Shown: piece after piece, positions 1-8,523 of the stretch
How the letters are laid out: each line of letters starts with the position of its first letter
How positions within the stretch are numbered: the first letter of the stretch is position 1
NCBI GenBank assembly: GCA_007127695.1
Contig: SKYW01000257.1
Coordinates: 1 to 17,234 of the forward strand
DNA: 17,234 bases
Reading direction: 5' to 3'
Origin: Balneolales bacterium
Lineage (GTDB): Bacteria; Bacteroidota; Rhodothermia; Balneolales; Natronogracilivirgulaceae
Position numbers and translations under genes: made by a program
The notes under the pieces: generated by a model
Seen by the model: only the letters and a program-made list of their open reading frames with translations
Databases searched by the model: none
Told to the model about the DNA's origin: nothing

Positions 1-2
1 AC

Positions 3-995
3 CTGCAGGCAGGCGACCAGGTTCTGATCCTCGAAATGGGCGCCCGCTACGCCGGAAATATCGATGAGCTGTGTCGCATTGCCCGGCCGGATATCGCCGT
101 GGTCACCAATGTCGGCGTTGCCCATTTGGAGAGTTTTGGTTCGGTGGATGCGATCGCACACACCAAGGGCGCCCTGATCCGTCATCTGCCTCCCGGCGGA
201 ACCGCGCTGCTCAACGGGGATGACGATCGGGTCCGCGCCATGGCCGATCGGAGCGATATCTCTGTGATCCGGGCGGGAATCACGCAAGGCAACAACCACA
301 TCCACGCTGAAGAGATCACCTATGATGAGAACGGCTGTTCGTTTGTGCTGCATGTGACGCCGGAAAGCGGGGATTCCGGGAAGGGGGACGCCGTCTCCGG
401 GGAAGCAACGCGAATCCGCAGCGATCATCTGCCGGAAACCCTGAGCGAAGGCGGATCGGAGCGGGTCACCATGGCGCTTCTTGGAGAGCACAGTGTGCAG
501 AATGCGCTGCTGGCGGTGGGGGCCGGACTGGTCATGGGCCTGCGATTGCCCACCATCCGCGTGGCGCTGCAGAAAGCGCGGCCGGTGGAGCACCGCCTGG
601 AACTAAAGAAGCGCAACGGGGTGCTAATCATTGACGATGCCTTCAACTCCAATCCCGTCGGGGCAAAAAATGCCATTTCGGTGCTGGCGGCATTCAAAAC
701 AGGCAGGAAATATATCGTAACGCCCGGCATGATCGAGCTGGGTGAGCGGCAGGAGGAGGAAAACCGGGAGTTCGGACGTCATGTGGCAAAACACACCCCG
801 GACCATGTATACCTTGTTGGTGAAAACCAGACCCGGCCGGTTTACGACGGTCTCATGGAGGGAGGATATCCGGAGACGGGGATATCCGTGGTCGCCAGCC
901 TTTTCGAAGCCAATGACCTGCTCAGGGAGCGGCTTGAGGATGGGGATGTGGTGCTGTATGAGAACGATCTGCCCGACAGCTATACCGAACGATAG
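3..995 (+). CDS. murF: MurF-type Mur ligase, C-terminal part (5' end outside window)
   Basis: This is a cytoplasmic peptidoglycan precursor ligase. MurF joins D-Ala-D-Ala to the UDP-MurNAc-tripeptide using ATP. The reading frame is open to the left edge, and the first visible residues (LQAGDQVLILEMGARYAGNI) are already inside the central domain, so the ATP P-loop lies outside the window. About 330 residues remain of a family usually near 450. Visible family motifs are EMGA, TNVGVAH followed by FGS, the ALLNGDD stretch, GEHSVQNALLAVGAGL, and DDAFNSNP near base 632, which matches the MurF D-x-YNANP motif. The last residues read VVLYENDLPDSYTER, where typical MurF proteins have a VLVKGSR-like segment. 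This fits a divergent MurF branch, so a MurF paralogue is possible. It is convergent with the lol permease. Ligase class is sure; exact substrate is less so. Confidence 0.8.
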   Translation: MQAGDQVLILEMGARYAGNIDELCRIARPDIAVVTNVGVAHLESFGSVDAIAHTKGALIRHLPPGGTALLNGDDDRVRAMADRSDISVIRAGITQGNNHIHAEEITYDENGCSFVLHVTPESGDSGKGDAVSGEATRIRSDHLPETLSEGGSERVTMALLGEHSVQNALLAVGAGLVMGLRLPTIRVALQKARPVEHRLELKKRNGVLIIDDAFNSNPVGAKNAISVLAAFKTGRKYIVTPGMIELGERQEEENREFGRHVAKHTPDHVYLVGENQTRPVYDGLMEGGYPETGISVVASLFEANDLLRERLEDGDVVLYENDLPDSYTER

Positions 996-1107
996 CAGGG
1001 ACATGGATGACCGCTGGCCGGGGCTCCGGAACGGGAGTATCCCTGAAAAAGCGAGGCGTTGCCAATAGCCGGGGGCTGATATTATTCAGCAAAGAACGGT
1101 CAGGATA
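996..1107. other. Convergent gap between murF and the lol permease
   Basis: This 112-nt spacer separates two converging genes. The only structure seen is a short inverted repeat, GCTGA (1075-1079) and TCAGC (1086-1090), around a TATTAT loop. There is no T-tract on either side, so it is a weak terminator candidate at best. Confidence 0.3.
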
Positions 1108-2340
1108 TCATTCGTTGCGCACGGCATCAGCCGGCTGGATGGAGGCGGCCCTGAGAGCGGGGTACCAGCTGGCGAGCACGCAGAGCAGCAGGCTTCCTCC
1201 CAGCACAAAACTGACATCCATCCACTGGATCTGTACCGGATAGGCCGAGATGATGAACGATTCCGCACCGGCCAGTTTCACCATTTCGTAGCGATCCTGC
1301 AGCCACGAGAGGGTGAGTCCGGTCGCGCCCCCCATGATACAGCCGATGAGCCCAATGTACCATCCCTGCCGCAGAAATATGCTCATGATATCTTTCCTGC
1401 GGAATCCTATGGACCGGAGCAGTCCGATGTCGCGCTGTTTCTGTATCACGACCATGGTGAGGGAGCCGACGATGTTGAGCACAGCCACAAGGACAATGAT
1501 CATAAGGATGAAATAGGCGCCCCATTTTTCCAGGTTCATGACGTCGTAGAGCGGCTTTTGCAGGTCGTACCATGTCTGCACGCGGTACCGGGCGCCCAGC
1601 TCCCGCTGCAGGATGTGTTTGACGGCATTGGCGCGGTTGTGGTCATGCAAGCGGATATCCAGGCCTGACACCTCGTTGCGCAGGTCGAATAACCGCTGGG
1701 CTGCGGCGATATCGATGAACATGACCGGTTCGTCGATCACCTGTCTCATATCGTAGATCCCTCGCACTTCAAAGCGGCTTACACGCGGACCGGTGAACTG
1801 GGTGAGCGCGCGTCGCATGCCCGAAGCGCTGAGCAGGGCGATGTCATCCCCGATATTCAACCGGAGGCTGCGGCTGACCGGATCTGAAAGCAAAATACCC
1901 GGCATGCGGTTGCGAACGTCCAGGTCCAGCCCGCCGGCAAACATCAGGGCGTCCAGGTCGGCGTACCGGGCGAAACGTTCCGGGTCCACACCTTTCACAA
2001 TAACAACCTGATCCCTTCTTCCACGGTGTGCAACAAGTGCCTTGCCCTGTATAAACGGGGACTGCACAGTGATTTCCGGTATTCCGGCAAGCGTCTGTTC
2101 CATTGATTCCGTAATCACGAAGGAGCGTGCTTCGGCCGACTCAATGCGCAGATCCGGGTCATTGGACAGCAGCATGCTTTTGATTACTTCAAAAAATCCG
2201 TTAAATACGGAAAGTACTACGATCAGCAGGGCGGTTCCCACGGTTACACCGGCCACGCTGATCATGGTCAGTGTATTGATCAGGGATACATTTTTCCTTG
2301 AGAAAAGGTATCTTCTGGCTATGAGATGACTGGCTTTCAA
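1108..2340 (-). CDS. LolC/LolE-type ABC transporter permease (lipoprotein release)
   Basis: This is an inner-membrane permease of the FtsX/MacB superfamily. LolC/LolE proteins work with the ATPase LolD to release outer-membrane lipoproteins to the carrier LolA. The 410-residue protein has the expected layout: a short cytoplasmic N-terminus (IARRYLFSRKN), a first membrane helix at about 27-50, a large periplasmic domain at about 51-270, then three helices at about 275-299, 326-346 and 377-397. Family motifs are present: KQRDIGLLRSIGFRR after helix 2 and YPALRAASIQPADAVRNE at the end. The start is TTG at 2340. An in-frame TGA lies seven codons upstream, and the first ATG (residue 26) would remove the conserved N-terminus. 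No lolD gene is nearby. Bacteroidota often carry a single LolC/E-like permease, so C versus E is not assigned. Confidence 0.88.
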   Translation of the reverse strand: MKASHLIARRYLFSRKNVSLINTLTMISVAGVTVGTALLIVVLSVFNGFFEVIKSMLLSNDPDLRIESAEARSFVITESMEQTLAGIPEITVQSPFIQGKALVAHRGRRDQVVIVKGVDPERFARYADLDALMFAGGLDLDVRNRMPGILLSDPVSRSLRLNIGDDIALLSASGMRRALTQFTGPRVSRFEVRGIYDMRQVIDEPVMFIDIAAAQRLFDLRNEVSGLDIRLHDHNRANAVKHILQRELGARYRVQTWYDLQKPLYDVMNLEKWGAYFILMIIVLVAVLNIVGSLTMVVIQKQRDIGLLRSIGFRRKDIMSIFLRQGWYIGLIGCIMGGATGLTLSWLQDRYEMVKLAGAESFIISAYPVQIQWMDVSFVLGGSLLLCVLASWYPALRAASIQPADAVRNE

Positions 2341-2394
2341 GGGATTATGACCCGTAATTATTCAAGTGACAATTCAAATGCATGATCAGACAGC

Positions 2395-2465
2395 CTAACG
2401 CACCAGCGCGTATTCTGATGTACTTAATTTTAGATTAAATCTTTGTATTTTACCCGAGAATGTAA
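2395..2465. promoter_or_regulatory. Divergent promoter region between lol permease and glgB
   Basis: The 142-nt spacer between the divergent lol permease and glgB must hold promoters for both. It contains an AT-rich core with the near-palindrome AGATTAAATCT (2432-2442) followed by TTTGTATTTTA. No exact match to the Bacteroidota -33/-7 consensus (TTG / TAnnTTTG) was found, so promoter positions are inferred from gene layout only. Confidence 0.35.
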
Positions 2466-2482
2466 ATAATCCTCCGAAATAT

Positions 2483-4690
2483 ATGCCTGTGATACAGAAG
2501 TTTCTCGACCGAGCTCAAATCACTGCACTGGAACGGGCCGATCACTCAGATCCATTTGCGGTACTAGGTCCGCACCAATACAAAAAGGGGAAAAAGGAGG
2601 GGATCGTCATCCGCACCTTGCAACCCAATGCCGAGTCCGTAAAGATATGGCTAGATAACGGGACATCCTATGAGGAGATGTCCAAAATCAGTGACGGTGG
2701 CGTGTTTGAGAGATTTTTTGAGGGAAAAGAAGAAGTGCCATCCTACTACTATGAAATAGTTCTTTTCGATGGCAATTCCTTTACCACGGCCGATCCCTAT
2801 TCGTTCGGACCCACGCTGTCGGATTATGACATGCAGTTGTGGGGCGAAGGCAATCATCGCCGGGCTTATGAGTGGATGGGCTCGCATCAGATGAAAATCG
2901 GTGAAGTGATCGGAACACGGTTTGTTGTCTGCGCACCGGGAGCCAAGCGGGTGAGCGTGGTCGGCAGTTTCAATGAGTGGGACGGCCGCCGTCATCCGAT
3001 GCGGAAATATCACGATCAGGGTCTCTGGGAGATCTTTATTCCAGGAATAATAGAGGGTGATATCTACAAGTATGAGATTGCTGTTGAGGGACAGGACCTT
3101 CCCTTGCTGAAGGCCGACCCCTACGCGGTTTACTCCGAACTCCGTCCGCGCAATGCTTCCATCGTCAAGGATATCAACTCCTACGAGTGGAAAGACGAGG
3201 ATTGGATGACCCACCGCACAAAAGGGTTTGACGACCCCATGTCCATCTACGAAGTGCATCTTGGATCATGGAAAAAGAAAGAGCTGGATCCGACCGGGTT
3301 CCTTTCCTATCGCGAACTGGCCGACGATCTGGTTCCCTACGTAAAGGAGATGGGCTACACGCATATCGAACTGCTTCCGATTGCCGAGCATCCTTACGAC
3401 CCCTCATGGGGGTATCAGATAACGGGATACTTTGCACCAACTTCCCGTTTTGGTCCGCCTGAAGACCTGATGTACTTTGTGGACCGGTGCCATCAGTCCG
3501 GCATAGGCGTGATCGTGGACTGGGTCCCGGCCCATTTTGCAAAGGATGACCATGGATTGCGGCTATTTGACGGTTCGGCGCTCTACGAGCATTCCGATCC
3601 GCGGCAGGGCGAGCATCGTGACTGGGGCACCCTCATCTTCAACTTTGGACGCACGGAAGTCCAGAATTTCCTGATTTCCAACGCGGTCTACTGGTGCGAC
3701 AAATTCCATATCGATGGATTGCGTGTGGATGCGGTTGCCTCCATGCTCTACCTGGACTACTCACGGGAAGAAGGGGAATGGGTCCCGAACAGGTTTGGAG
3801 GAAGGGAAAATATCGAGGCCATTGATTTCCTGAAGCGCTTCAATGTGGTGATCAATGAGGAATTTGAGGGGGTAGTGACGATGGCGGAGGAGTCCACCTC
3901 GTGGCCCATGGTCTCACGTCCGACCTACGTAGGCGGGCTCGGCTTTGACTACAAGTGGAACATGGGGTGGATGAACGACACGTTGAAATACATGGCCATC
4001 GATCCCATATTCCGCAAGTATCATCACAACCAGCTTACGTTCTCGATGATCTACGCTTTCACGGAGAACTTCCTGTTGCCGCTCTCGCACGACGAGGTGG
4101 TGCACATGAAGCGGTCGCTGATCTCGAAGATGCCGGGCGATGACTGGCAGAAGTTTGCCAATCTGAGGCTGCTTTACACCTACATGTTCAGCCATCCCGG
4201 AAAGAAGCTGCTTTTCATGGGTGCGGAACTTGCCCAGTGGAGTGAATGGGACAGCGAAAAGCCCATTGACTGGGGCCTGCTCAACTATGACCAGCACAAA
4301 GGAATACAGACACTGGTGAGAGATCTCAACCGGATATACCGTGAGCAGAAGGCATTGCACCAGATTGATTTTGACTGGGGCGGCTTCCAATGGGTCGATT
4401 TTTCCGACGCGGACAACGGCATCCTTGCTTTCATCAGGAGAAGCAAAAAAGAGTATGATGCCGTGGTGTGCATCTTCAACTTCACTCCCCAGGTGCATTA
4501 TGACTATGCGATCGGTGTCCCCAAGGCCGGCAGCTACAAAACGGTGTTCAACAGTGATTCGGAATTCTACGGAGGCAGCAATTTCGGCAACCTTGAACTG
4601 GTTGCTGAAGAAGGCGAGTTTCACAGCCAGCCGGCCCATGTCCGGATAAATATCCCTCCGTTGGCAGGAGTCATCATCAAATCCACGTAA
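2483..4690 (+). CDS. glgB: 1,4-alpha-glucan branching enzyme (GH13)
   Basis: GlgB cuts an alpha-1,4-glucan chain and reattaches it through an alpha-1,6 bond, making branches in cytoplasmic glycogen. The 735 residues match the usual GlgB length. Domains in order are an N1 carbohydrate-binding-like domain (about 18-115, [11 protein letters not shown]), a CBM48 domain (about 140-235, [22 protein letters not shown]), the GH13 TIM barrel (about 255-620) and a C-terminal beta domain. Catalytic residues can be read directly: nucleophile Asp416 in [13 protein letters not shown], acid/base Glu469 in MAEEST, and Asp537 in LSHDEVVH. The spacing between them matches E. coli GlgB (405, 458, 526). ATG at 2483 follows an A/T-rich leader with no clear Shine-Dalgarno sequence. 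malQ follows after 19 nt, so the two are probably co-transcribed. Confidence 0.97.
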   Translation: MPVIQKFLDRAQITALERADHSDPFAVLGPHQYKKGKKEGIVIRTLQPNAESVKIWLDNGTSYEEMSKISDGGVFERFFEGKEEVPSYYYEIVLFDGNSFTTADPYSFGPTLSDYDMQLWGEGNHRRAYEWMGSHQMKIGEVIGTRFVVCAPGAKRVSVVGSFNEWDGRRHPMRKYHDQGLWEIFIPGIIEGDIYKYEIAVEGQDLPLLKADPYAVYSELRPRNASIVKDINSYEWKDEDWMTHRTKGFDDPMSIYEVHLGSWKKKELDPTGFLSYRELADDLVPYVKEMGYTHIELLPIAEHPYDPSWGYQITGYFAPTSRFGPPEDLMYFVDRCHQSGIGVIVDWVPAHFAKDDHGLRLFDGSALYEHSDPRQGEHRDWGTLIFNFGRTEVQNFLISNAVYWCDKFHIDGLRVDAVASMLYLDYSREEGEWVPNRFGGRENIEAIDFLKRFNVVINEEFEGVVTMAEESTSWPMVSRPTYVGGLGFDYKWNMGWMNDTLKYMAIDPIFRKYHHNQLTFSMIYAFTENFLLPLSHDEVVHMKRSLISKMPGDDWQKFANLRLLYTYMFSHPGKKLLFMGAELAQWSEWDSEKPIDWGLLNYDQHKGIQTLVRDLNRIYREQKALHQIDFDWGGFQWVDFSDADNGILAFIRRSKKEYDAVVCIFNFTPQVHYDYAIGVPKAGSYKTVFNSDSEFYGGSNFGNLELVAEEGEFHSQPAHVRINIPPLAGVIIKST

Positions 4691-4709
4691 ACCTATCTGT
4701 TCTGTATAT

Positions 4710-6254
4710 ATGGACGCTATAAGATCCAGTGGTACCCTGGTTCACCCCACCTCTTTTCCCTCGGACTATGGAATTGGAGATATGGGGGACAAGGCGTATC
4801 AATTCATAGATTATCTTGAGGATACGAACCAGGGAAACTGGCAGATTCTCCCGCTTGGTCCGACCGGTTTCGGGAACTCGCCCTATGCGAGCTATTCGGC
4901 GTTTGCAGGAAATCCCTATCTCATAAGTCCGGACCTGCTCAAGGAGAAAGGTCTTCTGGAGGAAAAGGAGCTGGCCAAACACCGGCTTCCGCAGGACGCC
5001 AGTGCCGATTATGACAAGGCGTATGCCATCAAGGATGAACTATTCCAACTTGCCTGCAAGCGATTTTACGACCGCAATGACAATGAAGAGCAGAAACGGT
5101 TCAGGAAGTTCAAAAAAGAAAATGCCGTGTGGCTGGATGATTACGTCCTGTTCATGTCCTGTCTCATAGAAAATGGAAAGCGGCCGTGGAACCAGTGGGA
5201 TGAAAAGCTGGCCCGCCGCGAAAAAAAGGCCCTGGACAGCGCCAGGAAAAAACTCAAAAAGCGCATCGAATCCCAGTACTGGGTCCAGTTTGAATTTTTT
5301 GAGCAGTGGATGGCGCTGCGCAAGTACGCCAACGATAAAGGCATCCGGATCATTGGGGATATCCCGATCTTTGTGGACCACAACAGCTCGGATGTATGGG
5401 CCAACAAGAGGCTTTTTGATGTGGACGAGACCGGCAACCGGCTGTTGGTGTCGGGAGTCCCGCCCGACTACTTCAGTGAGACCGGCCAGCTGTGGGGGAA
5501 TCCGCTCTATCGCTGGGACGAACTGGAAAAAGATGGCTACCAATGGTGGATTGACCGTTTCAACCAGATGTTCACCATGTTTGATGCTATCCGCGTGGAT
5601 CATTTCAGGGGTTTCGATGCCTACTGGGAGATCAAGGCCGATGAAAAGACAGCAGAGAACGGTCGCTGGGTCAAAGGACCGGGCGAGAAGCTGTTCAAGG
5701 CCATTGAGAAGAAACTTGGCAAACTTCCGATCATTGCGGAAGATCTGGGCGTGATTACGCCGAGTGTCGTGAAACTGCGTGATTCCTTCGGCTTTCCCGG
5801 GATGAAAGTGCTCCAGTTTGCCTTTGATGACCCGGGCAACGGTTTCCTGCCGCACAACTACCAGGATTCCAACTGCATTGTCTACTCAGGCACCCACGAC
5901 AATGACACCACGCTTGGATGGTATGAGCAGGCGCCGAAAGACGAAAGGAATTATCTGCGCGAGTATACGCAGTCCGATGGTTCGGATGTGAGCTGGCAGC
6001 TCATCCGCCTCGGGATGCTCTCGGTTGCAAACCAGGCCATTTTCCCGCTGCAGGATTTCATGGAGCTGGATGGTGAGCACCGCATGAATTTCCCCGGAAC
6101 AACGGAAAACAACTGGATGTGGCGGTACACCGATGATATGCTGAACGGCCTGGACCGTAACCGCATCCGGCATATCATTGCCATCAGTAACCGGAACCCA
6201 AACGATGTCAGAACCGATTCGAATTTATCGGATATAGATACAGAAGAACCCTGA
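4710..6254 (+). CDS. malQ: 4-alpha-glucanotransferase (amylomaltase, GH77)
   Basis: MalQ transfers alpha-1,4-glucan segments between acceptors (disproportionation), reworking malto-oligosaccharides produced or used with glycogen. The 514-residue protein starts with the family signature SSGTLVHPTSFPSDYGIGD, which fixes ATG 4710 as the start. The GH77 catalytic residues are visible: nucleophile Asp297 in IRVDHFRGFDAYW, acid/base Glu344 in IIAEDLGVITP, and Asp397 in GTHDNDTT, close to the numbering of the Thermus enzyme. The N-terminal extension typical of E. coli MalQ is absent, so it is the short bacterial/plant D-enzyme type. It follows glgB by 19 nt. The last dozen residues are acidic and non-conserved. 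No glgC, glgP or glgX gene is present in the window. Confidence 0.96.
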   Translation: MDAIRSSGTLVHPTSFPSDYGIGDMGDKAYQFIDYLEDTNQGNWQILPLGPTGFGNSPYASYSAFAGNPYLISPDLLKEKGLLEEKELAKHRLPQDASADYDKAYAIKDELFQLACKRFYDRNDNEEQKRFRKFKKENAVWLDDYVLFMSCLIENGKRPWNQWDEKLARREKKALDSARKKLKKRIESQYWVQFEFFEQWMALRKYANDKGIRIIGDIPIFVDHNSSDVWANKRLFDVDETGNRLLVSGVPPDYFSETGQLWGNPLYRWDELEKDGYQWWIDRFNQMFTMFDAIRVDHFRGFDAYWEIKADEKTAENGRWVKGPGEKLFKAIEKKLGKLPIIAEDLGVITPSVVKLRDSFGFPGMKVLQFAFDDPGNGFLPHNYQDSNCIVYSGTHDNDTTLGWYEQAPKDERNYLREYTQSDGSDVSWQLIRLGMLSVANQAIFPLQDFMELDGEHRMNFPGTTENNWMWRYTDDMLNGLDRNRIRHIIAISNRNPNDVRTDSNLSDIDTEEP

Positions 6255-6471
6255 TAGTTTTCGGTTCAGGCCAAATTTGCGTATATTATGAGATTATCCA
6301 TCGCGGTCGCCCTCCAGGATATGATGCAATCAGATATGGGAGGCAGCCAAGTGTCTGTATTCTTTTGATATGGCCGCTCTTTTCCGAGGGCTTGCGGGTC
6401 GTTCGGCCCTTATTTTGTACCTGACCCATTCGGAATCACAACAACAGTCCGGAAACGTGAATTGACCCATT
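6255..6471 (+). ncRNA. Structured 217-nt intergenic region, possible small RNA or leader
   Basis: No plausible coding frame was seen here. Two folds can be read. The first is an extended imperfect hairpin (6309-6344): CCTCC pairs with GGAGG outside, and ATATGAT pairs with ATCA-(GA)-TAT around a GCA loop. The second is a compact stem at 6386-6411 followed by TATTTT. The arrangement of a long bulged rod followed by a stem and U-rich tail resembles a small RNA or a structured leader of the GT5 gene. No known RNA family is recognised, and transcription is unproven. It could equally be the 3' UTR of malQ. Confidence 0.3.
6386..6416 (+). terminator. Hairpin with T-rich tail after malQ
   Basis: Bases GAGGGC (6386-6391) pair with GCCCTT (6406-6411, one G-T pair), leaving a 14-nt loop. 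The stem runs into TATTTTGT. This is a candidate intrinsic terminator for the glgB-malQ transcript or for an RNA encoded in the gap. The stem is only six pairs and the tail is interrupted, so confidence is modest. Confidence 0.4.
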
Positions 6472-7266
6472 ATGAAAATTCTTTACGCTGCTGCTGAAAT
6501 ATCACCGTTCGCACGCATGACCCATACGGCGGACCTTCTTCGCTTTTTGCCGGCTTCCCTTCAGGATAAAGGATTCGAAATCCGCTTGCTTCTGCCTAAA
6601 TACGGATCCGTAAACGACCGCAGGAACCGTTTGCACGAAGTGATTCGCCTTGCCGGCATCAAGGTCAGGGTAGGTGGTCAGGAAGAAAGCATGCGTATCA
6701 AAGTGGCGAGCATCCCCAACGCAAAACTTCAGGTGTATTTCCTGGATAACGATAAATATTTCAAGAGAAAAGGACTGTTCACCGATCCGCAGACCGAAGA
6801 GTTTTTCCCGGACAACGATCAGCGTCTTGTATTCTATAATAAGGGCGTTCTGGAAACCGTTAAAAAACTTGGTTGGAAGCCTGACGTCATTCACTGTCAC
6901 GACTGGGCGGCCGGATTTATCCCGGTACTGCTCAAATCGGTCTACAAGAACGACGACAATTTTTCGCAGACCAAGGTGGTTTTCAATGTGCACAGTGCTG
7001 TCAACCACGGTATTTTCGATGATAGCATACTGGATCTGATGTCTCTTCCTGAAGATTTTGACCGCAGTTCGGTGATGTTTGACGGCAAAGTTGACTTTCT
7101 TAGGGCGGGGCTCTCTTACGCAGACCACGTCGTGACCGGTAACGAGCTCGGTTCGGAACTGGATGAGACGTTTGAAAAACTTGGCATTACGCCGGACAAG
7201 ATCCAGGGCTCGCCTCAGGATGTATCCAGCAAATTTGCCGATTACTACAAAAAAATTACGGAATAA
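6472..7266 (+). CDS. Short GT5 'glycogen/starch synthase' N-terminal-domain protein
   Basis: This 264-residue protein matches the N-terminal Rossmann half of GT5 glycogen synthases: MKILYAAAEISPF at the start, a PKYGSVNDRR stretch, DNDKYFKRKGLF, and PDVIHCHDWAAG at about 138-147. A complete GT5 enzyme is near 480 residues and has a second Rossmann half that binds ADP-glucose. That half is absent, and the stop is followed after 18 nt by another gene. The N-terminal K-T-G-G motif that contacts ADP-glucose is replaced by R-M-T-H (15-18). Stand-alone proteins of this length occur in Bacteroidota and are usually annotated as glycogen synthase. From the sequence, independent synthase activity is doubtful. 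No signal peptide is seen, so it is cytoplasmic. ATG 6472 starts directly after a TGACCCATT element. Confidence 0.8.
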   Translation: MKILYAAAEISPFARMTHTADLLRFLPASLQDKGFEIRLLLPKYGSVNDRRNRLHEVIRLAGIKVRVGGQEESMRIKVASIPNAKLQVYFLDNDKYFKRKGLFTDPQTEEFFPDNDQRLVFYNKGVLETVKKLGWKPDVIHCHDWAAGFIPVLLKSVYKNDDNFSQTKVVFNVHSAVNHGIFDDSILDLMSLPEDFDRSSVMFDGKVDFLRAGLSYADHVVTGNELGSELDETFEKLGITPDKIQGSPQDVSSKFADYYKKITE

Positions 7267-7284
7267 ACTCTGGTTTTAAGCTAT

Positions 7285-8505
7285 ATGCATACGTTTGACG
7301 GCATTTTGAACCGTCTGACACTTCCCCTGTTGCTGCTTTTGGCAGTTGGACTTGTCTCATCTTGTGACGATACCCCGATAGTTGGCGGCGATCTATCAGC
7401 GGACGATGTAACAGTGAATTCCGATTCGCTGTTGATCTCCAGTCTTTCGGTTGTCAGCTCACCCTCTTTCAGTGGAAACCGGACATTTGTCACTACAGGT
7501 CGGGTTGAGGATCCCGTATTCGGCGATATGACGGCAACGGCGCTCCTGCGTCCATCGATCAGCAGAGAGTCCGAGGCCGATACCATAGGTGAAAACGCCG
7601 TCGTGCGCCTCAGCCTGAATATTAGCAGTCGGTATGGCGCGGAAACGGCCCGGAGTGATTTTGAAGTAGTGGAAATCGCCCGACAATGGAGAAGTTCGTC
7701 ATGGCGCTATGATTCCATCCCCGCCCTTGCGAAAAATCCGGACATGAGCAGAAAAGTGGTGGGACGGTTTTCCATTACCGACGCCGACTCTGTAACGGTT
7801 CGATTGAGTGAGGAATGGACCGGCAAATACAGGGAAATTTTCAACAGGCGGACTTCGACATTGCGTGACTCCCTTTATCGTGCAGATATGCCCGGTCTGG
7901 CCATTGTGCCTGCGGAGGGTACGGAAAAAATGTTCTCGGTACAGGTTTCCCGGGCGAGACTGCTTATTGAGTCGGGTGGCGGCATGAGAGATCTCAGCAA
8001 GGAAATAAGCAGCTCGGCGATCAGCCTTGAGAAAGAGGGACCGGACGAAGCGGCCCCGGGCTCAAGCAAGCCGGTCTTCAACACCAGGGGCAGCATGCTT
8101 GAACTGGACATTGATTTTACGGAGGAGTTCCTTGGTACCACCAATTTTTCAAGGGTGGAACTCGTTCTTTATGAAGACACATTGCGCATGAAGACCGGCA
8201 TTCCCGCTGATTTCGAGCGACCCCGATTCGAGACGATGCTGGTCTATTTTCTTAATCCGGATCAGCTGAATTTTGCAATTGCTGTCGATCCCAGTTTCCA
8301 GGCCACCCGTCGCGCCGAAGACAGTTCTTACCGTGTCAACCTGACCAACCTGGCCAATGAGCGGCTGCGCAACGGCGGAGACGACCGCAGGCTCTACGCA
8401 GTTGTAGGCGGAAATGACGGACGGCTTATCCCGACGTTATTGTCCGGTTTGGATAGCTCCGAAAGACAGCCAAAATTGTTAATTACCAGTATTTCCAAAG
8501 AGTAG
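7285..8505 (+). CDS. DUF4270-like lipoprotein
   Basis: This is a predicted exported lipoprotein of 406 residues. The N-terminus has a hydrophobic signal (LTLPLLLLLAVGLVSSC) and a lipobox with the modified cysteine at residue 27, followed by DDTPIVGGDL. The CDD...G-DL start, the repeated short beta-type segments and the RVEDPVFGDMTATALLRP block resemble the DUF4270 family, which is commonly found just downstream of the short GT5 protein in Bacteroidota. That same neighbourhood is seen here, with an 18-nt gap upstream and 18 nt to the next gene. It probably sits at the outer membrane or cell surface; Asp residues after the cysteine do not settle the side. Function is unknown for the family. Family assignment rests on N-terminal pattern and context. 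Confidence 0.65.
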   Translation: MHTFDGILNRLTLPLLLLLAVGLVSSCDDTPIVGGDLSADDVTVNSDSLLISSLSVVSSPSFSGNRTFVTTGRVEDPVFGDMTATALLRPSISRESEADTIGENAVVRLSLNISSRYGAETARSDFEVVEIARQWRSSSWRYDSIPALAKNPDMSRKVVGRFSITDADSVTVRLSEEWTGKYREIFNRRTSTLRDSLYRADMPGLAIVPAEGTEKMFSVQVSRARLLIESGGGMRDLSKEISSSAISLEKEGPDEAAPGSSKPVFNTRGSMLELDIDFTEEFLGTTNFSRVELVLYEDTLRMKTGIPADFERPRFETMLVYFLNPDQLNFAIAVDPSFQATRRAEDSSYRVNLTNLANERLRNGGDDRRLYAVVGGNDGRLIPTLLSGLDSSERQPKLLITSISKE

Positions 8506-8523
8506 TAAGCCCTCACCGAACCT

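Noticed and set aside
3914..4639. Minus-strand open frame (241 codons) inside glgB
   Set aside because: It is wholly inside glgB, antisense to the catalytic barrel, with no domain or own regulatory region.
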